Notes: generated from the letters alone by a model not told the origin. Positions 1 through 7,640 are shown, numbered from the stretch's first letter. The stretch: DNA of 11,783 bases from Pavlovales sp. CCMP2436 (GCA_026770615.1 MU631724.1:49390-61172); one strand, 5' to 3'. Numbers and translations: made by a program.

Positions 1-58
1 GTCTGACTGTTCTGAATGTTGTGCTGGTCTGAGCGCTGCGTCGCCCATTGCCTGCTGC
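1..58. repeat. 58-bp sequence repeated inverted at 5116-5173
   Basis: Read in reverse complement, these 58 bases are identical to 5116-5173. The match ends sharply at position 58 and is cut on the other side by the window edge, so it may continue to the left. The partner copy begins exactly at the border of an apparent 82-bp insertion. Either this locus is the source of that insertion or both are copies of one dispersed element. It lies just downstream of the stop codon of the minus-strand reading frame at 64-210. Confidence 0.9.
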
Positions 59-63
59 GTGCC

Positions 64-210
64 TTAGTCGGCTGCGCTGGCTTGGGCGCCACCGCGCGTG
101 CCGATGGATCTTCGGTAGTGTGCCCGGGCAAGAGCGTCTAGGGAGATGATCTGCTGGTTGCTGTTTGTCGTGTTCCCACGCTGGGCAGCGATCGTGGCCA
201 GCGCCCGCAA
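64..210 (-). other. possible 3' end of an unrecognised gene (48 codons, no ATG)
   Basis: A GC-rich minus-strand frame of 48 codons ends in TAA at 66-64 and reads like a protein end (...ISLDALARAHYRRSIGTRGG...). It opens directly after an in-frame TAA in AT-rich sequence and has no ATG. It could be a terminal exon, a truncated gene end or chance coding in GC-rich DNA. A TTTCAG splice-acceptor-like string lies further upstream on the minus strand but leads into a different frame. I do not recognise a family. A second minus-strand frame is also open here, so the coding call is weak. Confidence 0.25.
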
Positions 211-302
211 TTATATTATAATTGAATAACTGAAACCAATTAGTGACGTAAAATCATCGCGATTAGCTGCGCTGAGTGGAGGGGGAAGTTTGGGTGTTTG
301 AG

Positions 303-368
303 AGCAATAACAACCTGTTACAGCGCTGCCCAAGTGTGACATACATACTGTACCTCGTTTTTTTTTTT
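303..368 (+). repeat. dispersed repeat ending in a T-run, copy 1
   Basis: It shares the order AGCAA, a spacer, GTTACAGCGCTGCCCA, a variable middle, ACCTCG and an 11-T run with 10472-10551. The 14-base core TTACAGCGCTGCCC also occurs inverted at 696-709. Its identity is unknown. A short unit ending in a T-run could be a remnant of an RNA polymerase III-transcribed sequence, but I see no A or B box. Confidence 0.5.
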
Positions 369-478
369 AGGAGTTAGAAATTTTTTGATTTTTTTTTGCT
401 AGGTAACGGAACGCAGAAAGGGTTATTAGCTGGTTTTACATGACTGATTCGCCGTCACTGTTCACTTTCTTACCAAGT

Positions 479-510
479 GAGTAAGATAGCGCAGGGAGTA
501 AGATAGCGCA
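479..510 (+). repeat. 17-bp tandem duplication
   Basis: The 15-mer GAGTAAGATAGCGCA occurs twice, 17 bp apart (479-493 and 496-510). It is a simple local duplication in a non-coding spacer. Confidence 0.8.
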
Positions 511-938
511 TGAGACGATCGATGCGCTGACCCTCCCATGTCATGTCCGTACGCCCTCGGGCTGCAAGTTGGGGGACGTTAAAAGAACTATTATTAAAGG
601 ATCGACCAATTCGAGCGCTCAAACCGACCTAGTTATCGCAAAAAAATAATAAAAAATGCTCGCTCACAAAAAATTAAGTGAGCCACATAATCTCCGGGCA
701 GCGCTGTAAACTAAGTAGCGGCATTATTTTAGCACCTATTAATAACTTAATTTTAACTAATTAGTTACTTATCAAAATGAGAACTTGTCTAACTCAATTA
801 CCAATGACATGAAGTCATTATTGACAGCTAAATGCTACTGTCTGTTGATCTAATGATATGTACTAAGATGTACAAGCATACCGCAGTGTAGGTGTTCGAA
901 TAAATAAATGTGTCACACGCTCCGAGCCGGTGTGAGGC

Positions 939-2565
939 CTACGCGCTGCGAGCCACGTCGGCAGCGGGCGCATCCTCATCGACGGCGGATGCCTGCATCT
1001 TGACGGCGGGCTGCACGTCCGGCTTCTCGTCAGTCTCGGTGGCAGGGAAGAACATAGAGCCGAGGGAAGGGTAGTGCACGAAGGGTACGAGCAAGCACGT
1101 GGCCAGGACCGCGAAGCCGTGGACGAGGAAGGGCGCGCGCGGGTCAGGGTCGGAGGTGGAGACCTCACGGTAGATGACGCCCCAGAGCGCGGCGCCAATG
1201 TTGCCGCCCGCGCCGACGATGCCCGCGACGGGGCCGAGCGCCTTGAGGATCTTGCCCACGTACGGAACGATGGCGAAGGTGGCGCCCTCGGCCATCTGCA
1301 CGGAGAAGGAGAAGCAGAGCAGGACGACCATGGCGCCGGCGAAGTTATCAGACTTCATGCGCGAGAAGGTGAGCAGCATCAGCCCCGCCATCGTCTGCGT
1401 GAAGAAGAGCACCCAGTGGCGCGCGCGGTGGCCGAGTCTGGAGCTCATGTAGTCGGAGATCAAGCCTCCGAGCGAGCGGGCGAAGAGGTTCATCAGGCCG
1501 AAGCCCGCGGCGGCCCAGCCGGCGTTGGTGACGGAGAGCCCAAAGTAGCCGAAGAAGTAGGGCGCGAGCTGCTGGTTCATCGCCACCTCCGTGCCAAAGC
1601 AGCCGCCGTAGATGAAGCAGAGGGCCCACACGCGCGGGTCCTTGCCCGACGCCATGATGAGCGCCGAGTAGCTCTGCTTCTTGCGCTGGCCCGAGGCGTA
1701 GAGCTCCTTGAACTTGCCCTCCGGCACGTCATCCGAGAAGAGCATCAGCCCGACGCCGATCAGCACGAGGAAGCAGGCGGGCACCAGGTTGGCGTAGCGC
1801 CAGCCATTGTTGTAGCCTACCGAGGCAGCGAGCCCGGCGCCGACCTGCGACATGACGATCTGCGTGACGCCGCCGCCCAGGTTGCCCCAGCCGCCGACCG
1901 TCGCGTTGGCCGCGCCGACGACGTTGGGTGAGAACATGACACTGCTCCAGAACTGACAAACGACGAACGACGAGCCGATGCCGCCGATGAAGAAGCGAGC
2001 CGCGATGTAGCCGGCCGCGTTGGTCACGAGGCCGATGCCGGCGACGGGGAGCGCGAACGCGATCACGATGAAGGCCATTGAGAAGCGCGGGCCCGCGTTC
2101 TCGACCCAGGTGCCCATCACGAGGCGCATCGCCACTGCGCCGACCACGTTGAGGATGTTGCCGTTCTGGAGCGTACGTTTGCACGCATTGGAGCAGATGC
2201 ACTGGCGCGGGTCGGTCAGCACGTCCCAGTTGCCGTTATCGCAGAGGTCGAGCGAGACGCGCAGGTAGGGGACGAGCGGCGCGATGGCGAACCATGCGAA
2301 GAAGGAGAAGAAGAAGGCGACCCAGTTGAAGTGAAAGGCGCGCATGTGCGGCCGCGAGAAGTTGAGGATGCGCACCTGCGGAGAGAGATACAGGATGCAG
2401 GATGCAGGAAGGGGCGTGAGGTGGGTTGTGGGTGCGGGCGCGGCGGTAGCGGCGCGCGCGGCGCGCGGTGATGGAGGAGGCGGCGCGCACCTCGGTGGCC
2501 TTGTTGTTCTCATCAACCGGCAGTGCGAACTGGAGCTTGTCGAACGACTTGTCAGCCTCCGTCAT
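939..2565 (-). CDS. NRT2: NRT2-type high-affinity nitrate transporter (MFS, NNP family), two exons
   Basis: Proton-coupled nitrate (possibly nitrite) importer of the plasma membrane, first step of nitrate assimilation. The CDS is complement(join(939..2375,2491..2565)), 503 residues, close to the family's usual length for about 12 membrane spans. Exon 1 gives 25 residues ending LPVDENNKATE, and exon 2 continues with VRILNFSRPHMRAFHFNW, the classic NRT2 N-terminal block. The two nitrate signatures are present: GGWGNLGGG (about 186-194) and GAGGNIGA (about 413-420). Also present are the membrane-embedded arginines expected to bind nitrate (MRLVMG, about R109; FARSLGG, about R325) and the MFS loop motif DYMSSRLGHR (about 333). 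The ATG at 2565 has A at -3. An upstream in-frame Met at 2652 would add 29 residues and is less likely. The loop between spans 1 and 2 is unusual, with several cysteines (CDNG...CICSNAC). The C-terminal tail is acidic and hydrophilic. The family call is firm; transport kinetics are not inferable. Confidence 0.95.
2376..2490 (-). other. 115-bp phase-0 spliceosomal intron in NRT2
   Basis: On the minus strand exon 1 ends ACCGAG, followed by GTGCGC. The intron ends in a pyrimidine-rich CTCTCTCCGCAG before GTGCGCATC. Removing it joins the two conserved halves of the NRT2 N-terminus in frame. Both junctions carry the same 8 bases AGGTGCGC (plus strand GCGCACCT at 2485-2492 and 2370-2377). Near its 3' end it holds a short tandem of a 7-mer (ATGCAGG type, 2390-2410). 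It is far more GC-rich than the intergenic DNA. Confidence 0.9.
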
Positions 2566-2664
2566 GGTGCTCGGCGGCGATTCGGGCGCGCGCGTGTTGG
2601 ACGTCTTCTTTCGCGGCTGTCCGTGGACAGCTCTTGGTTTTTCATACTGCAAAACCTGAGGGTT

Positions 2665-2788
2665 TTAAGCGAAAGATCTGTTGACGCTCCGCGCTGTCCT
2701 AGGAACCGTATTTCCGGCGCGGAGCGTTAAAAGGAAATACGGTTCACACAGCTAGGACAGCGCGGAGCGTCATCAGATCTACGCTTAA
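2665..2788. repeat. large foldback sequence upstream of NRT2
   Basis: Two arms of about 51-56 bp flank a 17-base loop. Perfect blocks are 2683-2701 with 2753-2771 (19 bp), 2704-2715 with 2733-2744 (12 bp), AGATCT at 2674-2679 with 2775-2780, and TTAAGCG with CGCTTAA at the tips. The loop carries GCGCGGAGCGT (2717-2727), which could also pair with the left arm, so two folds compete. It lies about 100-220 bp before the NRT2 start codon, so it is in the 5' UTR or promoter. It may be a small foldback transposon or a structural element. Confidence 0.85.
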
Positions 2789-2817
2789 GTTAAACCAAGT
2801 AGCGGACGTTAAAAGAA

Positions 2818-3417
2818 TTTGTTTCTACGTGCGGTGGCTCCGAGAGTCGAGTTAAATCGGACGCGTAAAGGCTTATTATAGGAGGAGCTAAGACTACGCA
2901 GAATGTAGGTTGAAATGGACGTGAGCGTTGTGTGTGTGGGGGGAAAGGGGGGGGGGGGAACCTGTGGCAATTGCTACGAGTTCACCACCAACCTCACCTC
3001 TACCACCACCATCCCTGCTGCCAGGACTAACGTCTGACATCGACCAAGTCAGTGAGTGAACAACACCTGTTGGAACCATGCTGAGCCGCTATATATATAT
3101 AGACCCCATGGGCAACAACCTTGACCACGGGCAAATCAGTAACGTTTGGCCAATCCGGAAGTGAAAGCAAAGTACGGGCCGCCACACTTCGGATCAAATA
3201 ATCAGGCAGCATGGATGAACGATAACATGCTCCACAGCATCGCCACATGCGTTTGCAAGGATGTGGTGCTGATCAAGAGACTGGAGCAGGGGCAAATCCA
3301 TAACTTCATCGCTATCTGCACGCGCTGAGCCACTGTACGGCCTCTCACCATACAGCGCAAACAGTAAGGCGGGTAACGGGTGGACAGCCCGGCCTGGAGC
3401 TAACGTAAAATCCTTAC
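2818..3417. other. intergenic region, no convincing gene
   Basis: It contains a split G-run (2938-2943 and 2947-2958, six then twelve G), an AT dinucleotide palindrome near 3090-3102, and several short open frames on both strands with no recognisable family. A minus-strand CAGGTAAG splice-donor-like string lies near 3413-3420. The left part is where NRT2 regulatory sequence would be expected. Confidence 0.4.
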
Positions 3418-3541
3418 CTGAGTTTATCACGCGGAGTTGCGCAACGGAGGAAGGAAGGTTTGCGTAATCTCGATCGATGAAAGGAAGGCACACACTTCAA
3501 AACAGTCTGGCCCAAGGATATTTAGCAGGGAATAAAGACTG
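3418..3541 (-). repeat. dispersed repeat F, copy 1 (inverted relative to 7641-7791)
   Basis: The reverse complement aligns with 7641-7791: shared strings include TATCCTTGGG, CAGACTGT, GAGATTACGCA, CTCCGTTG and CGTGATAA. The main indel (15 bases) keeps one reading frame open in both copies, where LYSLLNILGPDC and EITQTFLPPL here match LYFLLIILGSDC and EITHIFLSPL there. It could be a decayed coding sequence of a mobile element. I do not recognise the protein. Confidence 0.65.
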
Positions 3542-3563
3542 ATACGCGCATCATTTTGTAATA

Positions 3564-3603
3564 CCCCCCCCCCCTTCATAGTTCGTTTGTATAGGGGGGG
3601 GGG
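3564..3603. other. C11 / G10 homopolymer hairpin
   Basis: Eleven C (3564-3574) face ten G (3594-3603) across a 19-base spacer and could pair along their length. Such a tract is prone to sequencing and replication error. Confidence 0.75.
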
Positions 3604-3938
3604 CAACCTAAAATTTTCACCGACTTGTAGGGTAGGGGGGTGACCCAACCTCAAAGTCAAATTTGCGCCGCTGCCGGGAAGGGGAGGGTCCTAACCTCCA
3701 ATTTACACGGGTTGACGAAATCTGGGGGAAATACTCAATAGAATTTTCGTCGCATGCGGCGAGCAACTCGACAGGGTTAGAAGCACGCACTTCTCCAGCT
3801 GGCAGATATGTCGCACCATAGTACATAGCATACAGGGGGTCGCGGACAATAAGAAACCACTACGTTAAGAAACAGCCACCTATACTTTATTTTTCGATTT
3901 AAAAGTAGCTTTAGTGAGCCACTTTTCAAATCTATCGG

Positions 3939-3966
3939 GAGCCCAAGTGTCCTCTCACTTGGGCTC
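3939..3966. other. perfect 11-bp hairpin
   Basis: GAGCCCAAGTG (3939-3949) pairs perfectly with CACTTGGGCTC (3956-3966) around a 6-base loop. There is no U-run after it and no gene directly before it, so it is not a bacterial-type terminator. Its role is unknown. Confidence 0.75.
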
Positions 3967-4282
3967 TGTCTGACATCCTGATTGCCATCTTGAAAACCGC
4001 TTTATTCCTTAATCAAGCTCCATAGCTCTCTCTCTCTCTAGCTGCCTTCGACGCTTCACCGCGTCTCGGACTCGAATCCTCTCTTAGCTCGTGCTTGCGT
4101 TCAACACCGCAAGCCTCTCGATAATATCTAGAAAAAAATGGAAAATATTTTATTTCACGATATTTCAGATAAATATTTTACCAAATAACCGATTAACCTA
4201 TTTAATTTATTTAGCGCATTTATTGTGTACAGTAACTATGTAGATAAACCGGCTCGATGTTGGGCACATGGATCAGAAAAAG

Positions 4283-4300
4283 ACGGTCAGCGCTGACCGT
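4283..4300. other. 18-bp perfect palindrome
   Basis: ACGGTCAGCGCTGACCGT is its own reverse complement. It sits at the left border of dispersed repeat E. Confidence 0.8.
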
Positions 4301-4371
4301 TCAGCAATGACATGAACTTACGAGGAAGTCTCGACATCATGCGCATCACATGTCCCGCCCCAGAGTAATTG
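4292..4371 (+). repeat. dispersed repeat E, copy 1
   Basis: About 75 bp align with 9490-9572, including GTCTCGACAT, ATCACATGTCCCGC and a following TAATT. Both copies lie close to an inverted-repeat transposon: copy 1 about 60 bp before element D1, copy 2 about 25 bp after copy C of the other family. Identity unknown. Confidence 0.6.
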
Positions 4372-4734
4372 GAATTAAATTGCCGGGCCTGAAGTCTTTA
4401 CGAGCCTCCGGGCTGTTTCCATAGATTTGACTATGGCTTCGGTCACCCCCTGTCAGTCCGCAAGTGGGAGACGACCATCCTGAGCACTGTTCGTCTCCAT
4501 AATTGAAGACAGAGCTCGCTCTAGGCTTGCTTGATTCGTCTCGGAGAGCTCTATTCTATACATTTATCGCAAATTTGTGAATTTGAATTCGTGGGGTAGT
4601 AAATTAGTAACTAACAAAAAGATATTTTAAAAAGGGGATTGGTGGATACAGTACTTAGCACAACGAAGAAAAATATAAAAATGTGAGAAATTTTGGATAC
4701 AGTATATTTATGAGTACACTAATGGGGTTCGGGC

Positions 4735-5040
4735 TGGCGGTACGTTTTAAGTTCAAGTCAGGCTGATCTTAGCGCTCCGACGCAGGCTCCTACGCGCTAC
4801 GCCGAAGTGGGGAGCTGGTAGAAGTGGTGGATGATGAGGAAGTCGAATACAAAGCGCTGGAGACGCTGCGCAACGCGGGGCCGCCCGACAGTGCGCGAAC
4901 AATCGAGTCCATTGGTGATCCCAGCGGTGACGTATCGCTGGGAAGCGATGGGATTTGGAATGTCGAGAACTCGTTTGCGCGTGCAGGGCGCGGGCCGCAG
5001 CGCGGGGGCGCGGTGGAAGAACTGGTTGATATAGCATTTT
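4735..5040. other. GC-rich island inside element D1, possible captured gene fragment
   Basis: D2 has no equivalent of this stretch, which is much more GC-rich than the element around it. It is open on both strands. The plus frame (ATG at 4824) gives an acidic 72-residue sequence beginning MVDDEEVEYKALETLR. A minus frame reads through IPNPIASQRYVTAGITNG and FVFDFLIIHHFYQLP. I recognise neither. It could be a captured host exon, as in Pack-type elements, or a relic of the element's own transposase gene. A 10-base direct repeat GGATACAGTA (4644-4653 and 4695-4704) lies just to its left. Confidence 0.5.
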
Positions 5041-5115
5041 GAATTTTCGTTTGTAATTTTAAGAAGTAAGTTGGTTATTGAGCGTGCATTTTTATAAAAT
5101 GTTAGATATAAATCT

Positions 5116-5197
5116 GCAGCAGGCAATGGGCGACGCAGCGCTCAGACCAGCACAACATTCAGAACAGTCAGACGCCAGCTTGAATCCCTATTATAAC
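5116..5197. mobile_element. 82-bp insertion with 9-bp target duplication
   Basis: It is flanked by TATAAATCT at 5107-5115 and 5198-5206. The equivalent place in D2 has one uninterrupted GATACGAATCTACTGCAG, giving an empty site. The first 58 bases are identical to the reverse complement of window positions 1-58; the last 24 have no match inside the window. It has no inverted-repeat ends and no poly-A, so the insertion mechanism is unclear. Confidence 0.8.
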
Positions 5198-5221
5198 TAT
5201 AAATCTACTGCAGATACATAT

Positions 5222-5658
5222 GGGTCAAAATCTTAATTAGTGGCCAGTCCGGGGAGAAATTCGAAAAAAGTCCGGTGAAAATCCTCCGGGCAACTCCGGA
5301 ACCAGAGGTGGTGCCGCGGAGTTTGTTGCAGATTCGTGAATGGGGCACCGATTCGTGAATAGGACACCGCCCCATTCACGAATCTGCAACTAACTCCGCG
5401 GCACCACGTCGGGGACCATGACTTACTTTTCGCTTCCGAACGCTGATAATCGGAAATGTTAGTTACATTAAGTACGTTGTCGACCCTAAAGGCACCTAAG
5501 AGGCACACGAGGTGGGCTTCGACCGTCGAGGAGGGCTCTATTCGACATCAGCTATCGACACTTAGCGCGTAGGGGTGACCAATGTCTACTTCTTCGTCCG
5601 GCCACCACTTTTTCTCCTCCCCAGTGCGGAATCGCGCCACTAATTCGGATTTCGATCC
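5222..5658 (+). mobile_element. transposon of family M, copy A (437 bp, inside D1)
   Basis: The ends are GGGTCAAAATCTTAATTAGT and the inverse of GGATCGAAATCCGAATTAGT, matching the family ends GGGTCGAAATCCGAATTAGT. It is flanked by ATAT on both sides (5218-5221 and 5659-5662), and D2 keeps the uninterrupted site (CTACTGCAGATATGTATATT). Inside is a perfect 14-bp stem (5308-5321 with 5394-5407) enclosing GCAGATTCGTGAATGGGGC (5328-5346) and its inverse (5369-5387). No transposase; a MITE-like, non-autonomous DNA transposon. The superfamily is unassigned: the duplications look 4 bp long but are not TTAA. Confidence 0.85.
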
Positions 5659-5760
5659 ATATATTTTAAAAATTACTTGCCATATTTCGTTCTTGTCTTC
5701 GACGAAGCGCTCAGGATGGTCGTTCTCTGACAAGGAGTGACCTGAGCCATAGCCATTTGG

Positions 5761-6239
5761 CTCTGGCTTCGGTCACCCCCCCCAGCCCGCAAGTGGGGGA
5801 CGACCATCCATAGCATTGCGAGCCTCCATGCTCGAAGCCAGAGCTCGCTCTAGGCTCGCTGGATTCGTCTCGGCGAGCTCTATTTTGTACATTTTTCAGA
5901 AATTTGTGAATTCGTGTGCGTGGGGTAGTAAATCAGTAACTAACGAGGTGATATTTTTTGAAAAGGTGATCCGTCATGCTGAAAGCGTTCAGCAGCCCCC
6001 CTGCAATTTTTTTTTAATGTGAGATTTCCGTATGTAATTATAAATTATTTCTAAAAATGAATGGTGCGTATGTAATTTTAAGAGGTAAGTTACTTATTGT
6101 TGGCGTCGCTTTTTGAAAAGTTAGATACGAATCTACTGCAGATATGTATATTTAAAAATTAACTGGCCAGGTTTCGTGACTTGCTTCGGGAAATCACTAT
6201 GAATGGTCGTGTGCCGGGGGGGGGTGACCTGAGCCATAG
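5761..6239 (+). mobile_element. inverted-repeat element D, copy 2 (D2, 479 bp, uninterrupted)
   Basis: It runs from CTCTGGCTTCGGTCACC to GGTGACCTGAGCCATAG, 17-bp inverted ends. It directly follows D1 in the same orientation with only CCATTTGG between them, and is followed by CCATTTCA (6 of 8 the same), compatible with an 8-bp duplication as in hAT-type elements, although the ends do not start CAGTG. It serves as the empty-site reference for the insertions in D1. No coding sequence of note; it contains a nine-T and a nine-G run. Confidence 0.75.
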
Positions 6240-6247
6240 CCATTTCA

Positions 6248-6740
6248 TAACCGGAGTATTTCTATATAATTTATTCCGCTCGAGTCCTCTCATCGTCGTC
6301 GGTTCATAGCGACGTCACTTTTGCAACTGAATCCGCCGTTCCAGCAGGTCTTCAGCTTTGCCTGTGCTGCTTGACCACCACTGAAAAAAAGTATATCGTT
6401 GAGTTGCCGGACGTGCGCCGATGTCCTTGCCACATTGTCGCCGCCGCCGCCGCCTTCCATGTGCTGCTGTCGTCCTAGTCCCAACCGCCCACGTTCGACT
6501 TACACAACACCTTGCCGTCTCCTTCTCTCGAGCTGCCGTGTGTAAGTTTCTAGTTAAACGTCCGTCCCCGGGAGGATCTTACTGGATTTAAGTGTTGAAA
6601 AATACTCAGATCCAGGGATCCACCTCGAGCACACGGATACCGTCCCCACCGCTGATCAGTTCAGGCACACGACGATCGACGACTGACGGGCTACCGTTGC
6701 CATCGTCCCCATCACCACCACACCCTCACTCTCACCTCAC
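6248..6740. other. intergenic region, no convincing gene
   Basis: It includes a GCC triplet run near 6440-6453 and pyrimidine-rich stretches (6478-6535 and 6700-6740). Open frames are short and unrecognised. Confidence 0.4.
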
Positions 6741-7587
6741 GGGTCGAAATCCGAAATAGTGGCCAGTTCGGGGGAAAATTGCGAAAAAAAGTCCGGTGAA
6801 AATCCTTCAGAGTAACTCACGAACCGGGTTGGGCACAGAGGAGTTAGATGCAGATTCGTGAATGGGGCGGCGCCCCATTCACGAATCTGCATCTAACTGC
6901 CCCATTCACGAATCTGCATCTAACTCCTCTGTGCCCCATCGGGAACCATGACTTTCTTATCGCTTCCGAGCGCTGAGAATCGGAAATGCTAGTTACCTTT
7001 AGCATGTTGTCGACCTCAGATGCACTCGAGAGGCACACGAGGTGGGCTACGACCGTCGAGAAGGGCTCTATTTGACAACAGCTATTGGTACTTTAGCGCG
7101 CAGGGGCGAACAATGTCTACTACTTCGTCCAGCCCACAACTTTAGGTCGAAATCCGAATAGGTGGCGCGATTCCGCACTGGGGAGGGGGAAAGTTGAGGG
7201 CGGGACGAAGTAGTAGACATTCTTCGTCCCTGCGCGCTAAGTAACAATAGCTGTTGTCAAATAGAGCCCTTCTCGACGGTCGTAGCCCACCTTGTGTGCC
7301 TCTCGAGTGCATCTGAGGTCGACAACATGCTAAAGGTAACTAGCATTTCCGATTCTCAGCGCTCGGAAGCGATAAGAAAGTCATGGTTCTCGATGGGGCA
7401 CAGAGGAGTTAGATGCAGGTTCGTGAATGGGGCGCCTCCTCTGTGCCCAACCCGGTTCGTGATTCACTCCGACGGATTTTCACCGGACTTTTTCGCAATC
7501 TCCCCCCGGACTGGCCACTATTTCGGATTTCGACCCCTTCTCCCCCTCCCCAGTGCAGAATCACGCCACTAATTCGGATTTCGACCC
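6741..7587 (+). mobile_element. transposon of family M, copy B-outer, split by a nested copy
   Basis: The left part is 6741-7143 and the last 51 bp are 7537-7587; together they make about 450 bp, like copy A. The left end is GGGTCGAAATCCGAAATAGT and the right end is the inverse of the same motif. Flanking tetramers are TCAC and TCTC. Joining the two parts restores the order seen in copies A and C (CCACAACTTT then CTCCCC then CAGTGCAGAATC). Its inner stem is built on GGGCACAGAGGAG and CTCCTCTGTGCCCC, with the conserved core duplicated. Confidence 0.85.
7144..7536 (-). mobile_element. transposon of family M, copy B-inner, nested in reverse orientation
   Basis: A full-length copy (about 393 bp) in the opposite orientation to its host copy. 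It begins GGTCGAAATCCGAATAGGTG and ends TATTTCGGATTTCGACCC. The flanking tetramers are CTTT (7140-7143) and CTTC (7537-7540), a probable 4-bp target duplication with one change. With the outer copy it makes a near-perfect palindrome of almost 800 bp. Its internal stem carries the same GGGCACAGAGGAG type as the outer copy, so the two are close relatives. Confidence 0.85.
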
Positions 7588-7640
7588 TCTCGGTTGTCCC
7601 TCTCCCGGCCTTTCCCATCCCCCCGCCGTTTTCGCTTCGT

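Larger units (their letters stand above)
211..938. other. AT-rich spacer downstream of the nitrate transporter
   Basis: No gene is visible. It holds a dispersed repeat (303-368), a 17-bp tandem duplication (479-510), a GCTCAC/GTGAGC hairpin with an A-rich loop near 662-683, and an inverted copy of TTACAGCGCTGCCC at 696-709. The left boundary is a sharp fall in GC. The part nearest 939 should hold the nitrate transporter 3' UTR, but no AATAAA is seen on the minus strand; the AATAAATAAA near 899 is on the plus strand. Confidence 0.6.
3542..4281. other. intergenic region with hairpins, no convincing gene
   Basis: It holds a C-run/G-run hairpin (3564-3603), an AAAAGTAGCT / AGCCACTTTT imperfect hairpin near 3900-3927, a perfect 11-bp hairpin (3939-3966), a CT-dinucleotide run near 4027-4038, and AT-rich DNA from about 4130. 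Open frames here are short and unrecognised. Confidence 0.45.
4431..5752 (+). mobile_element. inverted-repeat element D, copy 1 (D1), interrupted by three other sequences
   Basis: It starts CTATGGCTTCGGTCACC and ends AGTGACCTGAGCCATAG; these 17-bp ends are inverted repeats. Aligned with D2 (5761-6239), it shares the GCTCTAGGCT zone, TTTGTGAATT, GGGGTAGTAAAT, GTAACTAAC, GTAATTTTAAG and CTACTGCAGATA in the same order. D1 is longer because it contains a GC-rich island (about 4735-5040), an 82-bp insertion (5116-5197) and a complete transposon (5222-5658). The 8 bases outside its ends (AGATTTGA and CCATTTGG) agree at 5 of 8, so a target duplication is only suggestive. No transposase is seen; it is probably non-autonomous. 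Confidence 0.75.

Noticed and set aside
1074..1931. 285-codon plus-strand frame opposite NRT2
   Set aside because: It is an antisense shadow of the GC-rich NRT2 coding sequence: Arg/Ala/Glu/His-rich, low complexity, no family.
2566..2652. Upstream in-frame ATG for NRT2 at 2652
   Set aside because: The 29 extra residues show no NRT2 similarity; the ATG at 2565 has A at -3 and begins an N-terminus typical of the family.
3146..3493. Open frames on both strands in 3146-3493
   Set aside because: Neither strand shows a known motif; the plus frame begins at TTG and the minus frame crosses repeat F.
3939..3966. Hairpin as a transcription terminator
   Set aside because: The genome is eukaryotic, no gene ends before it, and no T-run follows.
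4055..4085. tRNA T-arm-like string GGACTCGAATCCT
   Set aside because: No matching acceptor, D or anticodon stems around it. The GGTTCGAATGCC near 7860 fails in the same way.
5123..5233. Small plus frame MGDAALRPAQHSEQSD...
   Set aside because: It crosses the border of the 82-bp insertion, its target duplication and the end of transposon A, so it is a chance frame.
6844..7572. Short frames beginning MCLSSASEVDNML in the two nested family-M copies, and a related one in copy A
   Set aside because: They look conserved only because the transposon copies are similar; in copy C the frame is shifted and closed by stops.
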